A DNA stretch of 64,000 bases from Entrophospora sp. SA101 (Eukaryota > Glomeromycota > Glomeromycetes > Entrophosporales > Entrophosporaceae): positions 1 through 64,000 of the forward strand of contig CAUDNR010001068.1 of the NCBI GenBank assembly GCA_958430865.1, given 5' to 3'. The notes beneath the pieces were generated by a model. The model was not told the DNA's origin. It saw only the letters and a program-made list of their open reading frames with translations, and did not search any database. Numbering within the stretch: the first letter of the stretch is position 1; each line of letters opens with the position of its first letter. Shown piece after piece: positions 47,025 through 58,993 of the stretch. A program made the position numbers and the translations under genes.

Positions 47025-47780
47025 TCATAGTTGCTGTAATCTAAGGTCCCTTCCGTGTGTGTAATCACTTAAAAATATATAAATGTAAATAAAAGTTTTT
47101 TCAACATGCTGTGATATATTTTTTAATGATAAAAAGTTAAAATACAAATAAATACCTTGTCTTAATAAACCAATTAAAACATTAGTCTGTAGTGAACGTT
47201 CATGAGATTCGTTCATTACAACAGTATTATAATGATCAAGTTCTGATGCTTTAAATGATTCACACCATCAGTTATAAGAAATTAATTTTTGTCTTGTACA
47301 TTTTATCAGAGTACTTTCAGAAGTATGTCTTCAAAATCGAATTTCATAACCCACTGTTGTTCCAAGATTACACTAAATAAATTAAAAACTTCTTGATGGA
47401 TTTATTTATCAGTTACTAATAAATATTAAAAATTTTATTTGCATCCATTTCTTCACTACACGTTTAGCAACCAGCACATGTCAAGGTTGTGTACATCCAA
47501 TAATCCCATACTTGCTATAACCATTTTCATAAAGATATTATGTAAGATGCGTGGTTTTACCTGAATTTGTTTCTCCAACAATAATAAATAGATTAATCTT
47601 AGAAATTAAGGTATGTTACTATTTTTTATTTATTTATATGATTTGTCTATTTGTTTATATGCCCATCTAATAATTTTTAAAAGTTCTTCATGAGATGCAA
47701 AAGCTGGTAAAATTCTCTCTATTTTTGATCTTGCTTTCAAATGTGATGCAAATTGAGAATCACCCAATTTCATTATTTTG
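47025..47780 (-). pseudogene. PRP16/DHX38-type DEAH helicase relic
   Basis: Reading leftward the relic follows the PRP16 splicing helicase: DSQFASHLK, a piece like LPAFASHEELLKIIR, an apparent intron at about 47590-47650, motif I VGETNSGKTTHLT, YLYENGYSKYGIIGCTQP, AKRVVKKW, TVGYEIRF, and MNESHERSLQTNVLIGLLRQ, where motif II should read DEAH. Stops after HLT and in the CTQPRR motif, together with frame changes, show that it is dead. PRP16 itself remodels the spliceosome after the first step. Because an intron position seems kept, it is a duplicated gene fragment rather than a retrocopy. Confidence 0.6.
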
Positions 47781-47860
47781 TGCTATTTAAAAATTTTTTT
47801 TAAGAAAATATATTTATTATTATATTGCGAGTAATAAATGTCGCGCTACGTTCAAATTAA

Positions 47861-50800
47861 TTATCCCTTAAACGAAATTGCGTCCAAATCTGGACGCAAT
47901 TTACAATTGTGACTCAAAAATTATAAAAAAAGATATTTTCCTGCAGTCTCACCACAACCTTTCTTATTTCATAAATGATATTCAAAACCCTCTACTTCTA
48001 TTAAAAAATGTATTTTGGGGTTACATATTACAAATAAAGAAATAACATGTGTAAAACAAAAAAGTTTTCTTTGCTGATCATTTTATAATAAAATGAAATT
48101 CCGATGGAGTTTGAAATCCTATATGCAATACTAATTAAAGAATGTTTCTAAAACCATCGTTGTTAATTAACTGCTTGTGGGACTCATTATATTGATATTT
48201 TTGTGTTTTGGAAAATAGACATAATAAAATATGGAATATATTAATAGAAATAAATGTATTTTCGATTTCAATATTAATATTAATATTAGTAAATACATAC
48301 GGAAAAGACATTTATACTATTACTGTCTTAAATATGGAAATGGTAATGAAAAAGCATTCTCTCCTATGGGCGATCCCATATTAGTTATTAATTATGAGTA
48401 TTACTTGAAGGAATTAAATTCCTGAAAATTGTAAATAACTTTGATCTAAATTTTTTATAAATACCAGGACCTTCAGACAAATAAAATCCAACTCAAATTA
48501 TTTATTTGAAAATCAAACTCAATATTTGAATAAAAAATAAAACAATTTTTAACAATTTATTTTTAATCTTGAAATAATTGTTTTTAATAAAAGTCAAATT
48601 TTAATTTAACAATAAAAACTACTTTTAATAAAAATCAAAATGAATCCTGAACAAAATATTAATATTTTTGAAGATTCCAACGATCCCAGCAATGGATATT
48701 ATATTGCTAGTATTACAAGAAGGCTGGGTGGTTTTTATGATAATGAATTATCTGAAGATTTTAATGATCCAGAAACAATCAATGATAATGAAGATGGCGA
48801 GGATGATGAAGGTGAAACTTCAAGTTTTAGTAAAATTAGGAGCAGTAGAGAAATCAGAAGCAACCATGGAAGAAGAGAAGGAACTAGAGGTGGTAGAGAC
48901 ACACAACAAATTGATCTTCCAGATCCACCATATTTTAATCAATTTAATCATCAATTACCATTGCATGATTCTGAAACAAATTTGCCATACGAATTTAACA
49001 ATCTTGATCTTGTCAATCCTATCCAAATTTTTAAATTATTTTTTACAAATACTATTTTGAGGACAATTGTAAGCAATACCAATATCTATGGTAAAAGTAA
49101 AAACGGAAACTTATGGATAGACATTGACTTGTTTGACTTGCACATTTGGCTAGGAATAATCATTTATGCAGGTTTATTTAAAACACCATCAATTCGGGAC
49201 CTTTGGAATAAGGATATAAAAATGCCAATACACCCCATTGCATCATATATGCAGATTAGAAAATTTGAAAAAATAAAAAACTTCCTACATATTTCAAACA
49301 TAGAGGAGGCTCATCCATTTTGGTATTCTAAACTTGAACCATTAGCATCCCATATAAACACAATATCGCAATCCATTTTCACTCCATCATCTAATGTTTC
49401 TGTAGATGAAATGATTATAAAATTTTGTGGCAGAAGTGCACATACCTTTAGATTAAAAAATAAACCAACACCAGAAGGGTATAAAATCCTAGCTTTATGT
49501 GATGCAGGATACACTTTCTCTTTCATATTTACTTCTAGAACTGAAAAAGAAGGTGAAGTTCAATCAATTGGAAATCTTGGTAGAATAGGAAGTCAAGTTG
49601 CACATTTAGCTTCCAGATTACCATCACATAAAGCATTTAATATTTACATGGATAATTATTTCACAAGTATCCAGTTATTTAAATTTTTACGTGAAAAGGG
49701 GATTGGTGCATGTGGGACCGTTCGTACAAATTCTTCAAGATTCCCTCTGTTCTTAGAATAAAAAATAAAAAGTTAGATTGGGACACACTCTCTGGTGTTG
49801 TTATTGATAATGAAGTATTGGCAATATTGTGGATAGATAATGGTCCTGTTACAATGCTATCCACAATACACAATATTGTTGGTGATGAAAATAAAATAAA
49901 TAGAAACAGACGTCACCCACGTCTAACAAGTACCAATGCAGCCAAAGTAAACAAAGTCTTCGGTAACAGCACAAGAAAGATATTGTCAATCCCCAAAATA
50001 ATCAATGATTACAATCACCACATGGGTAGTGTGGACATTGCAGACCAGTTGAGGTGTTATTATTCAACGCAACAAAAAGTCAGAAGAACCTGGATGCCTA
50101 TATTTTTCTGGTTGTTGGATATTGTAATCATCAATTCTTATTTAATATATAAAAAACGGTATAATAATGAAATGACTCATAAAGAATTCAGTTTAAAACT
50201 TTCATGGGAATTAATTGAAGAAGGATTAGATAAAAACAATGAAAGAGAAACCCGCGGACATACCATACTTGAATCATCTTCATCTTCATCCAGAGCTTCC
50301 TACATTAAGCAAAGATCAGAATTAACCACAGAAAGGTTAGTGATTGAAAATAATCATCTTCCAGAATATAGAGAAAATAGAATTGCGTGTGAATGGTGCA
50401 AATTTGAGACCCAAAGGGACGAAGGAAAATCTCATAAGTCTCAAAATCGTTCTTATATTTATTGTACAGCATGTAATGTTGCATTGTGTTGTTCTCAAGC
50501 TAGAAACTGCTATATAGATTACCACACAGAGACAGATTGCTGGTCTTGTTTTTTTAATTTTATTATTTTATTATTTATTTTGGTTACACAATACTTGAAA
50601 ATCTATACGTAAGTTCTTTCTTTATATTTAAAAAAAAATCGTAGCCTAAATTAGCATCATTTTTCTAAATAAAGTTGTTAAATGGAACATGTATTATTAC
50701 ATATCTTACGGTTTTAGGCCTGGTTTCAAATGATGAAATTTTTTACTAATCGCAGCTTACAAAAAATCCAAAAATTAGTTTTTTTTTTAAAATGTGTTTA

Positions 50801-50999
50801 TTTTAGTATCAGTAAAACTTCTACAAAAAATTTTTTTTATTAAAAACGAATGTTTATACATAAATTTCATAACCTTTTCTATCGAAAAATCAAAAAAAAT
50901 TGGTATTAGTTAGTGATTTTTTTTGTCTAGTGGGGTCTACAATTTTTTGAAAATTGCGTCCAGATTTGGACGCAATTTCTGTTCGTTTAAGGGATAATA
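47861..50999 (+). mobile_element. piggyBac-type element with TTAA target duplication
   Basis: TTAA flanks both ends (47857-47860 and 51000-51003). Just inside, the left end TTATCCCTTAAACG and the right end CGTTTAAGGGATAA are inverted repeats, followed on each side by a perfect hairpin palindrome ATTGCGTCCA-n4-TGGACGCAAT (n4 is AATC on the left, GATT on the right). The 3.1-kb body carries one transposase with a single frameshift. TTAA targeting and the transposase family agree. Confidence 0.85.
48640..50612 (+). pseudogene. piggyBac transposase (DDE_Tnp_1_7 type), one frameshift
   Basis: The first frame (48640-49761) ends early; the second (from about 49740 to 50612) continues the protein. 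The switch lies near 49735-49750, between GACGTVRTNSSRFP and SVLRIKNKKLDW. An acidic N-terminus is followed by the catalytic core with Asp256 (SVDEMIIKF), Asp338 (YMDNYFTS) and a third Asp in HHMGSVDIADQLR; then the C-terminal Cys-rich zinc region (CEWCKFE, YCTACNVALC). These match the DDD triad and cysteine domain of piggyBac enzymes, which excise precisely at TTAA. Apart from the single shift all parts are intact, so it is a young element. An unrecognised intron at the shift is possible but no GT-AG pair fits. Confidence 0.85.
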
Positions 51000-51095
51000 T
51001 TAACTAAATTTTCTCCATTTTCACTCTTTTTTTAAAAAATATATATATTAATATATATATATATTATATAAGTTTTTTTTTAATTATAAAAAGCA

Positions 51096-51679
51096 ATGGC
51101 CTGTTGTCAAGCTTTTCAAAAGCGTGCTAGATTAGCATGTTTAAAATTAAGACCAACATGCTCAACTTTATGTTTGCCCTCCATAACAAAACTGTTATGT
51201 TACTTTACCATTATACCCCTTATATTTTTTTTTTACTACTCAATTTTAGAAAAGTATTTTGATAAATTATCACTTACTACTGAACCTCCTTACCATCAAT
51301 ATACTACAGGTTTGTTATTTTTACTTTTAATCTATCTATATACATACATGCATATTTAATTTTAACTTAATGATAACTAGAACCAGATGATTTGAGCGAG
51401 CATATTCACAATTATTAGACTTAAACTCTAGATGGAAACCTAGTCTACCCTCAAATTTAACTGTAGTTTCTATAATTAAAAATAATGACAATGTTGAATT
51501 ACAATTGAACTCTATATTTAGTCAAACAATTATGCCACAAGGCATGATTATAATTGCCTCCAAAAATACAGCTAAAAAAGTCAAACATGTCATTAAAGAG
51601 AATGATAAATACAGTGGTTTTGATGTATGGATACATGTTATGGAAACAAACAAATTTAGAATCATTGGTTGGTTAGAAG
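51096..51679 (+). pseudogene. Type II membrane glycosyltransferase-like relic, truncated
   Basis: Exon 1 (51096-51309) begins MACCQAFQKRARLAC and has one hydrophobic segment (LLCYFTIIPLIFFFYYSIL, residues about 33-51), the layout of a type II Golgi membrane protein. A GT-AG intron leads to exon 2 at 51381. After PDDLSEH the frame shifts, then LTVVSIIKNNDNVELQLNSI and FSQTIMPQGMIIIAS resemble the N-terminal Rossmann half of a family-2-type glycosyltransferase. The frame ends abruptly at 51680, where a MITE is inserted. The assignment rests on pattern only; no catalytic DxD is left. Confidence 0.4.
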
Positions 51680-51893
51680 CAGTGTTGTGCCATTTATGGT
51701 TCCAATAAAATTTCATTAGAGCATTCTAATAAATTCCAATTGGAATTGGAACATTCCAAATGTGGTTCCAATGAAGTTAACCAATGAAATTCAATTATAG
51801 TGTCATACACACGAATTTTATTGGTTAATATCAATTGAAGATCTACATTGGAACATTCCAATAGCGTTACAATATTCCAATTGCACAACACTG
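51680..51893. mobile_element. 214-bp MITE with CAGTGTTGTGC ends
   Basis: CAGTGTTGTGCCATTT and the inverse of TTGCACAACACTG form the ends. The interior consists of many ATTCCAATTGGAA and GTTCCAATG palindromic steps. It cuts the glycosyltransferase-like relic. A target duplication is not evident. Confidence 0.6.
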
Positions 51894-52069
51894 AAATAAT
51901 GTAATACAAAAATAAACATTGATTTTTTTGTTTTTAGAAATTTAATGAAGTCGATATGCTTATCTGAATAATATATAATTATTGGAAATTTACAGCATAA
52001 TTTTGGTTTTACAGAAAGCTACAATATGGACTAGTATAAAGTCAAGTAGTGTGAAAATGTTAATGTGCA

Positions 52070-52208
52070 ATTGGCAGAGCATCCTTATGCAGGATTTGTA
52101 CATGGGAACATGTATGCATGTAATATTTTAGGATTAGACCACAATGGAGTTCACACTAAGATAGTTAGCCTTGACTGGGCAGGTTGTGAAACGGCTATAA
52201 AGATATAA
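52070..52208 (+). pseudogene. Kinase-like relic with HGN…LDWAG motif
   Basis: The frame reads EHPYAGFVHGNMYACNILGL and then KIVSLDWAGCETA before a stop. This resembles the catalytic loop (HGDxxxxN) and metal-binding DFDWAG stretch of small kinase-like proteins common in these fungi, with the catalytic Asp changed to Asn. Only about 45 residues survive. Confidence 0.4.
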
Positions 52209-53744
52209 GTCAAATACCACTACGAATGCTACAACATTAACAACGCCATCTTCTTCTTCTAGTAGTGAGTATTAATTCATTCAAACATCCAGCTACACCA
52301 TCAAAATATTCGGACCACTGAGACTCCCACTTTGCAAGATCTCGCGGATATAATCGTGACGTTACCTGCTGAAGAGGATTGCTTCTGTTCCATTTACAAT
52401 AAAATTTATGTCTCATTTAAATGGTCATAAATTCCCAATCAAAAATTTAAAAAAAAAATAATTTAATAATAGTCGGCACATTTGTAAAAAAAATATTCTT
52501 TAAAAATATATATAAAGAAATTGTTTATTAAGAATTTTTAACATGAAACCTTAAAAATTGCTGATCTCTCTCAAGAGACATAATAGGTCTGATTGAAACG
52601 ACTCAAAACCATAAATGTCAAAAGAGGTAATTGGTACAAGTATCATCACAAAGAAACATGTTGTTTTGGTAATAATAATATCAATTTTAATTTATGTTTT
52701 TGTACGGACAGGGACCTGTTAAATATTAATGTGGGTAACCTGTTATTCCGAGACCTTTCTTTGCACATCACCCAAGTAACCAACTGAGCCTGTTTTATTA
52801 ATTGCAAGTAAATAATAAATAAAATTAATTTGGATGAGTGATGATTTTTTTGTGTTTGTTAATATAAAATCCAAAAACAAATTCGTCAAGTTCATTGTTG
52901 ATAAAATCATTTCGATTTTTTTTTCTGATAAATCTCTTCCATAATAATTGAATTTTTGACAAAGTTTCAACTGTTTTGGTTGTCAACTGCTTCTTCGTTG
53001 ACTATAGAACCCAGCGTAAAACGGAAAAAAGCCTTTGGCAGAAAAAAGCTTAGTTTCTAGTTTTTATAGGGGTGAAGGAATTATTGTGTATACTAACTCG
53101 TTAAAGAATATGAATTGACCAATTAAAACTCATCTAAAAAAGAGCCTTTTCGTTCTAATCTTTTTAATAATAGTAGTAATTATGATCAAGAAATGACACT
53201 TCTGTTGTAATGGTGAAGATATGATTAGAGAAGAAGCCATTCGATCAAGTGTTAATTTTATTTAGAAGAAGTCAGAAAATTATATTTATCACAAATAAAT
53301 TAGTGGCACTCTTACATTACATTTTTAACTAATTTTATTATTATTATTATTAACGCAGTTAATAATATTTATACATATAACATATTAGATTCTAATTAAA
53401 GAAAAGTCGATAAATATTTATAGATACAAAATATTAAATTCTAATTAAAGAAAATGAAAAATGAAAAATAAATTTTAATAACCAAATTTACAAATATAAA
53501 AACGAAAATAATTAAAAATAAATAGAATTTCTAAAAAAGTTGAAATTTTTTTATATATATAACAAGCTAAAGAAAAAGAAATATCCATTTTTAATTTTTT
53601 TTCAAAAATAAATATGAAATAATTGTTCAAATAATACAAATGAAAATTATTAATTATTGAAAATTATTATACAAATTGATTATAATTTTAATATTGTCTT
53701 GTTATTCTAATTATTGATAATAAACGTTATATATTTTTGAGGAT
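52209..53744. other. Intergenic, nothing recognised
   Basis: AT-rich 3' flank of the histidine kinase gene; no gene or clear repeat seen. Long A/T-only tracts occupy 53340-53720. Confidence 0.4.
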
Positions 53745-56700
53745 TCAACTTTCACATATTTGAAGAGCATTATTACGCTCATCAGGCGACGGTAACTCTT
53801 CATATTGATTTTTTACAGGAGGAAATTTATTTATTGTTGCAATGAGATCGTTCATCCCTATTAAAAAAAAAGAAAATAATATATAAATATATTATATAAT
53901 CTCTCGAATATATTATATATATAAAATTATTATTTACTTAATGGTTTAGTCACATATTCATCCATTCCTGAATAAAGGCATTTTTCTCGATCTCCTATCA
54001 TTGCATGAGCTGTTAATGCAATTATTGGAACATGACCACCATATTGAGATTCATAATCACGAATTTTTTGTGTTGCTTCAAAACCACCCATTATAGGCAT
54101 CTGAACATCCATTAAGATCTAAATTAAATAATATTAATTATCATAAATAATTATAATTAAAAAAAAAAACAATTTGACAATAACAATAACAACAAAATAA
54201 TAAATAATAATAATAAATTACCAAATCATATCTTTTATATTTAAAGGCTTCAACAGCCAATTGTCCATTAGCAACTATTTCTACTTTATGACCAAATTTC
54301 TCTAAAATTTTTACTGCTAATTTTTGATTTACTACATTATCTTCAGCCATTAAAATATCCAAAGGCTGTTGTCTTGTACAATCACTTGGTATTGAAGAGT
54401 TAGATTCAAGTGCAGGCAATAAAGCATTCATCAAATCAGGTAAAGTTGATGGTGTACTACTATATGAAGTAATTCCAAGATCTATACAACTCTTCATATT
54501 TAGTTCTGGTATTGTAGGTGCTAATAATACAATTGGAATATACCTGAGATATGTTATTTTTCGTAACCTTTCAACTATAGTTAAATCATCAACTATTACT
54601 GTATCAAACAAAGGTACATCTGATTTTCTAGATGCTGTGATAATAGCTGCTTCTTCAACAGAGTTTGCAATTTTTGGTTTAAGCCCTAATTTTTCAATCA
54701 TACCAACAATTCCTGTTTTGTCATGTAATGTATCAATAAATAATATATAACGTCCTTGCCATGGTAACATTTTTTGTTCAATTTGTTCTGGATTTGTTGT
54801 AGCAGGTGTGACTTTGACTGTGAAAAAGAATTCAGAACCTTTACCAAACTCACTCTTGACCCATAAATTACCACCCATCAAGTTAACTAAACGTTTGGAT
54901 ATTGAAAGTCCTAATCCAGTTCCCCCATATTTTCTTGTTGTAGATCCATCAGCTTGACAAAATGTGTCAAAAATCAGTCCAATTTTGTCTGCTTGAATTC
55001 CTATACCAGTATCTTTTACACAGAACGTCAAAAGTACTTGATCACCTTCTGTTTCTGATGTATCTACAGAAAGCATCACTTGTCCTTCATTTGTAAATTT
55101 CATTGCATTCCCTATAAGATTTGTTATGACTTGTCTCAAACGTAAGGGATCACCAATCAATTGATCAGGTATACCATTATTCACATCATATATAAGATCT
55201 AGTTTCTTTTGAGTTGCTTTAATGGCAAGAGTTTTTAAAACACCAAATACAGCAGAGCGAAGTGAAAATGAAATTTGTTCAATTGTCATACGTCCAGCCT
55301 CAACTATATGTATATAAATAATATATTAGTAAAATTACTCCTTTCTTTAAGATAATAACAATAACAATATAACAATAATCTTACTCTTTGAAATATCCAA
55401 AATATCATCAATAATTGTCAATAAAGAATTAGCTAAAGAACTAACTATTGTTAAATTTTCACGTTGTTGACGTGTTAACTCTGTTTCAAGTGTCAAGGTT
55501 GTCATCCCTATAATACCATTCATAGGGGTGCGAATCTCATGTGACATATTTGCCAAAAACTCACTCTTACTTCTATTAGCTAATTCAGCTGCTTCTCTTG
55601 CAGCAGTATTTTTTTGAATACTTTCTCTTAAATTATACACCATTTGATTTATTTTAGTTTTAAGAGAATCCATTTCACCAGATGCATCAACAGTAATAAA
55701 TTGAGTAAAATCTCCGTCAGTTGCAGCAGCAGAAATTTGTGCAAATGCACGTACTTGAGAAGTTAAATTTGCTGCCATGGTATTGACATTAGATGTGATT
55801 TCTTTCCAAGTTCCCCTTACATCCTTAACTTGGGCTTGAACACCTAATTTTCCTTCAGTTCCCACTTCTCTAGCTACTCTTGTTACTTCAGCAGCAAATG
55901 TAGATAACTAATAAATGGTTATTTAAAATATAAATAAAAATATAAATAAAAATATAATATAAATATTATATATAAAATAAAAGAATAATTGATCAAACTT
56001 ACTTGATCAACCATAGTATTAATTGTATTCTTTAATTCAAGGACCTCCCCCCTAACATCAACAGTGATTTTTTTACTTAAATCACCACGAGCAACAGCTT
56101 TTGAAACATTTGCAATATCACGCACTTGAGAAGTGAGATTTTCCGCCATAGTATTGACGTTGTCTGTTAATTCTTTCCAAGTACCACCCACATCTTTAAC
56201 TACAGCTTGACCACCAAGTCTTCCTTCAGTGCCCACTTCTCTAGCTACTCTGGATACTTCAGCAGCAAATGTATTGAGTTGATTAACCATAGAATTTACA
56301 GTGTTTTTAAGATCTAGTATTTCACCCTTGACATCAACGGTAATTTTCTTGCTCAGATCACCGCGGGCTACAGCAGTTGTAACTTCCGCAATAGAACGTA
56401 CTTGAGTTGTAAGATTTGCCGCCATTATATTTACATTATCGGTCAATTCTTTCCAAGTACCATCAACGTCTTTAACAACAGCTTGACCACCTAATTTACC
56501 CTCCGTTCCTACTTCCAAAGAGACTCTTGTTACTTCGGTGGCAAATATTTGCAATTGATCGACCATAGTATTTATTGTTTTCTTTAAATCAAGGACTTCA
56601 CCCCTGACATCAACAGTAATTTTTTTACTTAAATCACCACGAGCAACGGCTTTTGAAACATTAGCAATGTCACGCACTTGAGAAGTGAGATTTTCGGCCA

Positions 56701-58993
56701 TGGTGTTAACATTGTTCGTTAATTCTTTCCAAGTACCTCCAACATCTTTAACATCGGCTTGACCACCCAGAATACCTTCAGTACCTACTTCTCTGGCTAC
56801 TCTAGTTACCTCAGCAGCAAACATACGAAGTTGATCAACCATAGAATTTACAGTGTTTTTGAGTTCTAGTATTTCACCTTTGACATCAACGATAATTTTC
56901 TTACTCAGATCACCACGAGCTACAGCAGTCGTAACTTCCGCAATAGAACGTACTTGAGTTGTAAGATTTGCTGCCATTATATTTACATTATCGGTCAATT
57001 CTTTCCAAGTACCATCAACGTCTTTAACAACAGCTTGACCACCTAATTTACCCTCCGTTCCTACTTCCAAAGAGACTCTTGTTACTTCGGTGGCAAATAT
57101 TTGCAATTGATCGACCATAGTATTTATTGTTTTCTTTAAATCAAGGACTTCACCCCTGACATCAACAGTAATTTTTTTACTTAAATCACCACGAGCAACG
57201 GCTTTTGAAACATTAGCAATGTCACGCACTTGAGAAGTGAGATTTTCGGCCATGGTGTTAACATTGTCCGTTAACTCTTTCCATGTACCACCAACATCTT
57301 TAACTACAGCTTGACCACCCAGAATACCTTCAGTACCTACTTCTCTAGCTACTCTAGTTACCTCAGCAGCAAACATACGAAGTTGATCAACCATAGAATT
57401 TATAGTATTTTTGAGTTCTAATATTTCACCTTGCACAGGAACTTTTACTTTTCTGGACAAATCACCACGAGCTACAGCAGTCGTAACTTCAGCAATAGAA
57501 CGTACTTGAGTTGTGAGATTCGCTGCCATTAGATTCACATTGTCGGTAAGATCTTTCCATATTCCACCAACATTTTTAATGTTTGCTTGACCACCCAATT
57601 TCCCTTCAGTCCCTACTTCAAGTGATACCCTTGTTACTTCAGTTGCGAATGTTTGTAACTGTGTTAAACAGACAAAAAAGTGTGAATGTATGTATAAATA
57701 TATAAATGAAAATGTGTATATAAAAAAGAGATTTACCTGATCAACCATAGTATTTATGGTATTTTTTAAATCCAAAATTTCACCTCTTACATTAACAGTT
57801 ATTTTTTTACTAAGATCTCCTCTAGCAACAGCTTTCGACACATCAGCAATATCACGAACTTGAGCTGTTAAATTTGCAGCCATTGTATTTACATTATCAG
57901 TAAGCAATTTCCAAGTCCCACCAACACCTTGTACTTGAGCCCTTACCCCTAGTTTCCCTTCTGTACCTACTTCATGAGCAACACGGGTAACTTCTGATGC
58001 AAAAGAATTTAATTGATCAACTAAAAAAAATAAAAAAAATAAAATTCACATTAAAAATGAATAATAATAGTAAATAATATGATTCAATAACAGTAATAAT
58101 AATAATAAATTATTATTGAGATTCTTACCCATAGTATTTATAGTATTTTTTAGTACAAGGGTTTCACCTTTAACTTCAACGGTAATTTTTTTGCTTAAAT
58201 CACCATGTGCTACAGCCGTACATACTTCAGCAATATCTCTTACTTGTTCAGAATGATTACTAGCCATCATATTTAGATGTATCATCATTTCTTTCCAGTC
58301 ACCATCTAAATATTGATTTTTAGCTTGAATTCCTAATTTTCCTTCTTCACCAACTTCACGAGCAACTCGAATCAACTCAAAAGCCACATTGTCAAGTTTT
58401 TCAACCATGGTGTTGATTGCATTTTTTAAAGTAAGCATTGGACCTGATGAATAAGGACAAGTAACTCTTTTTTTGAAATCTCCAGAAGTGACGGCTGTGG
58501 CAACAGTGGTACATTGGTTAAGACATTCTAAACAAACACGGTCATCGTGAACCAAAGCAGGTGGTGTTGAAGGAGGACTTTCCTGACTTATATAATCACT
58601 GGTAGGTTTATTTGTAGAATCATTGACATAAGCATGTATAGAAGAAGATTTGTTGAAATCATCTGAAGGAGCGACCAACTGAACAGTGTTGGGATAATTG
58701 TCGCCATTAATAAGATTTTGCACTTCTAAACATTCATTTGGAGTGATAGGTAAAGAGGGATTTCCGCCGTTTATGATCACAATTGAATCAGACTCGCTGA
58801 GAAATGCTTGATATTGAGCGACTTGTTTTTCAAGTTGTAGGTGACGCTCTAATAGTTTTCTTAATACACAGTCCAACTTTACTGTATTTTCATTTTGTTG
58901 GCCTTGATATTGTAAATTCAAGCAATACTCTGTATTTCCATCATGAAGATTTTGAAGGACATCAGTAACATATCCAATAACATCCGTCGTCAT
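53745..58993 (-). CDS. Group III hybrid histidine kinase with ten HAMP units (Nik1/Os-1 type)
   Basis: Seven exons (58993-58129, 58020-57737, 57658-56003, 55907-55385, 55303-54222, 54118-53938, 53857-53745) join in phase to give 1567 residues. No membrane segment is seen, so the kinase is cytosolic. After a 170-residue leader come ten HAMP units of about 92 residues ([11 protein letters not shown]… core), then the dimerisation H-box [15 protein letters not shown] with His1058, N-box [16 protein letters not shown]-boxes DTGIGI and [10 protein letters not shown], and a receiver domain with [10 protein letters not shown], phospho-acceptor Asp1474 ([12 protein letters not shown]) and VTKPL. Such kinases control the HOG osmotic-stress relay through Ypd1 and are the target of phenylpyrrole fungicides. 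Filamentous-fungal members usually have fewer HAMP units. All catalytic residues are intact. Confidence 0.95.
56003..57658 (-). repeat. Triplicated 552-bp HAMP-pair unit (exon 3 of the kinase)
   Basis: Exon 3 is 1656 bp, exactly three units of 552 bp (184 residues, two HAMP units each). The middle and upstream units share an identical stretch of about 290 bp (from near 56440 and near 56992, period 552) and differ by only a few bases elsewhere, while the third is more diverged. This is recent unequal exchange or gene conversion within an exon that keeps the reading frame. Confidence 0.9.

Noticed and set aside
48231..48425. 64-codon frame in the left part of the piggyBac element
   Set aside because: Asn/Ile/Tyr-rich low complexity without recognisable motif; not needed for the element.
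48668..49060. 130-codon frame overlapping the piggyBac transposase
   Set aside because: Out-of-frame shadow of the transposase N-terminus.
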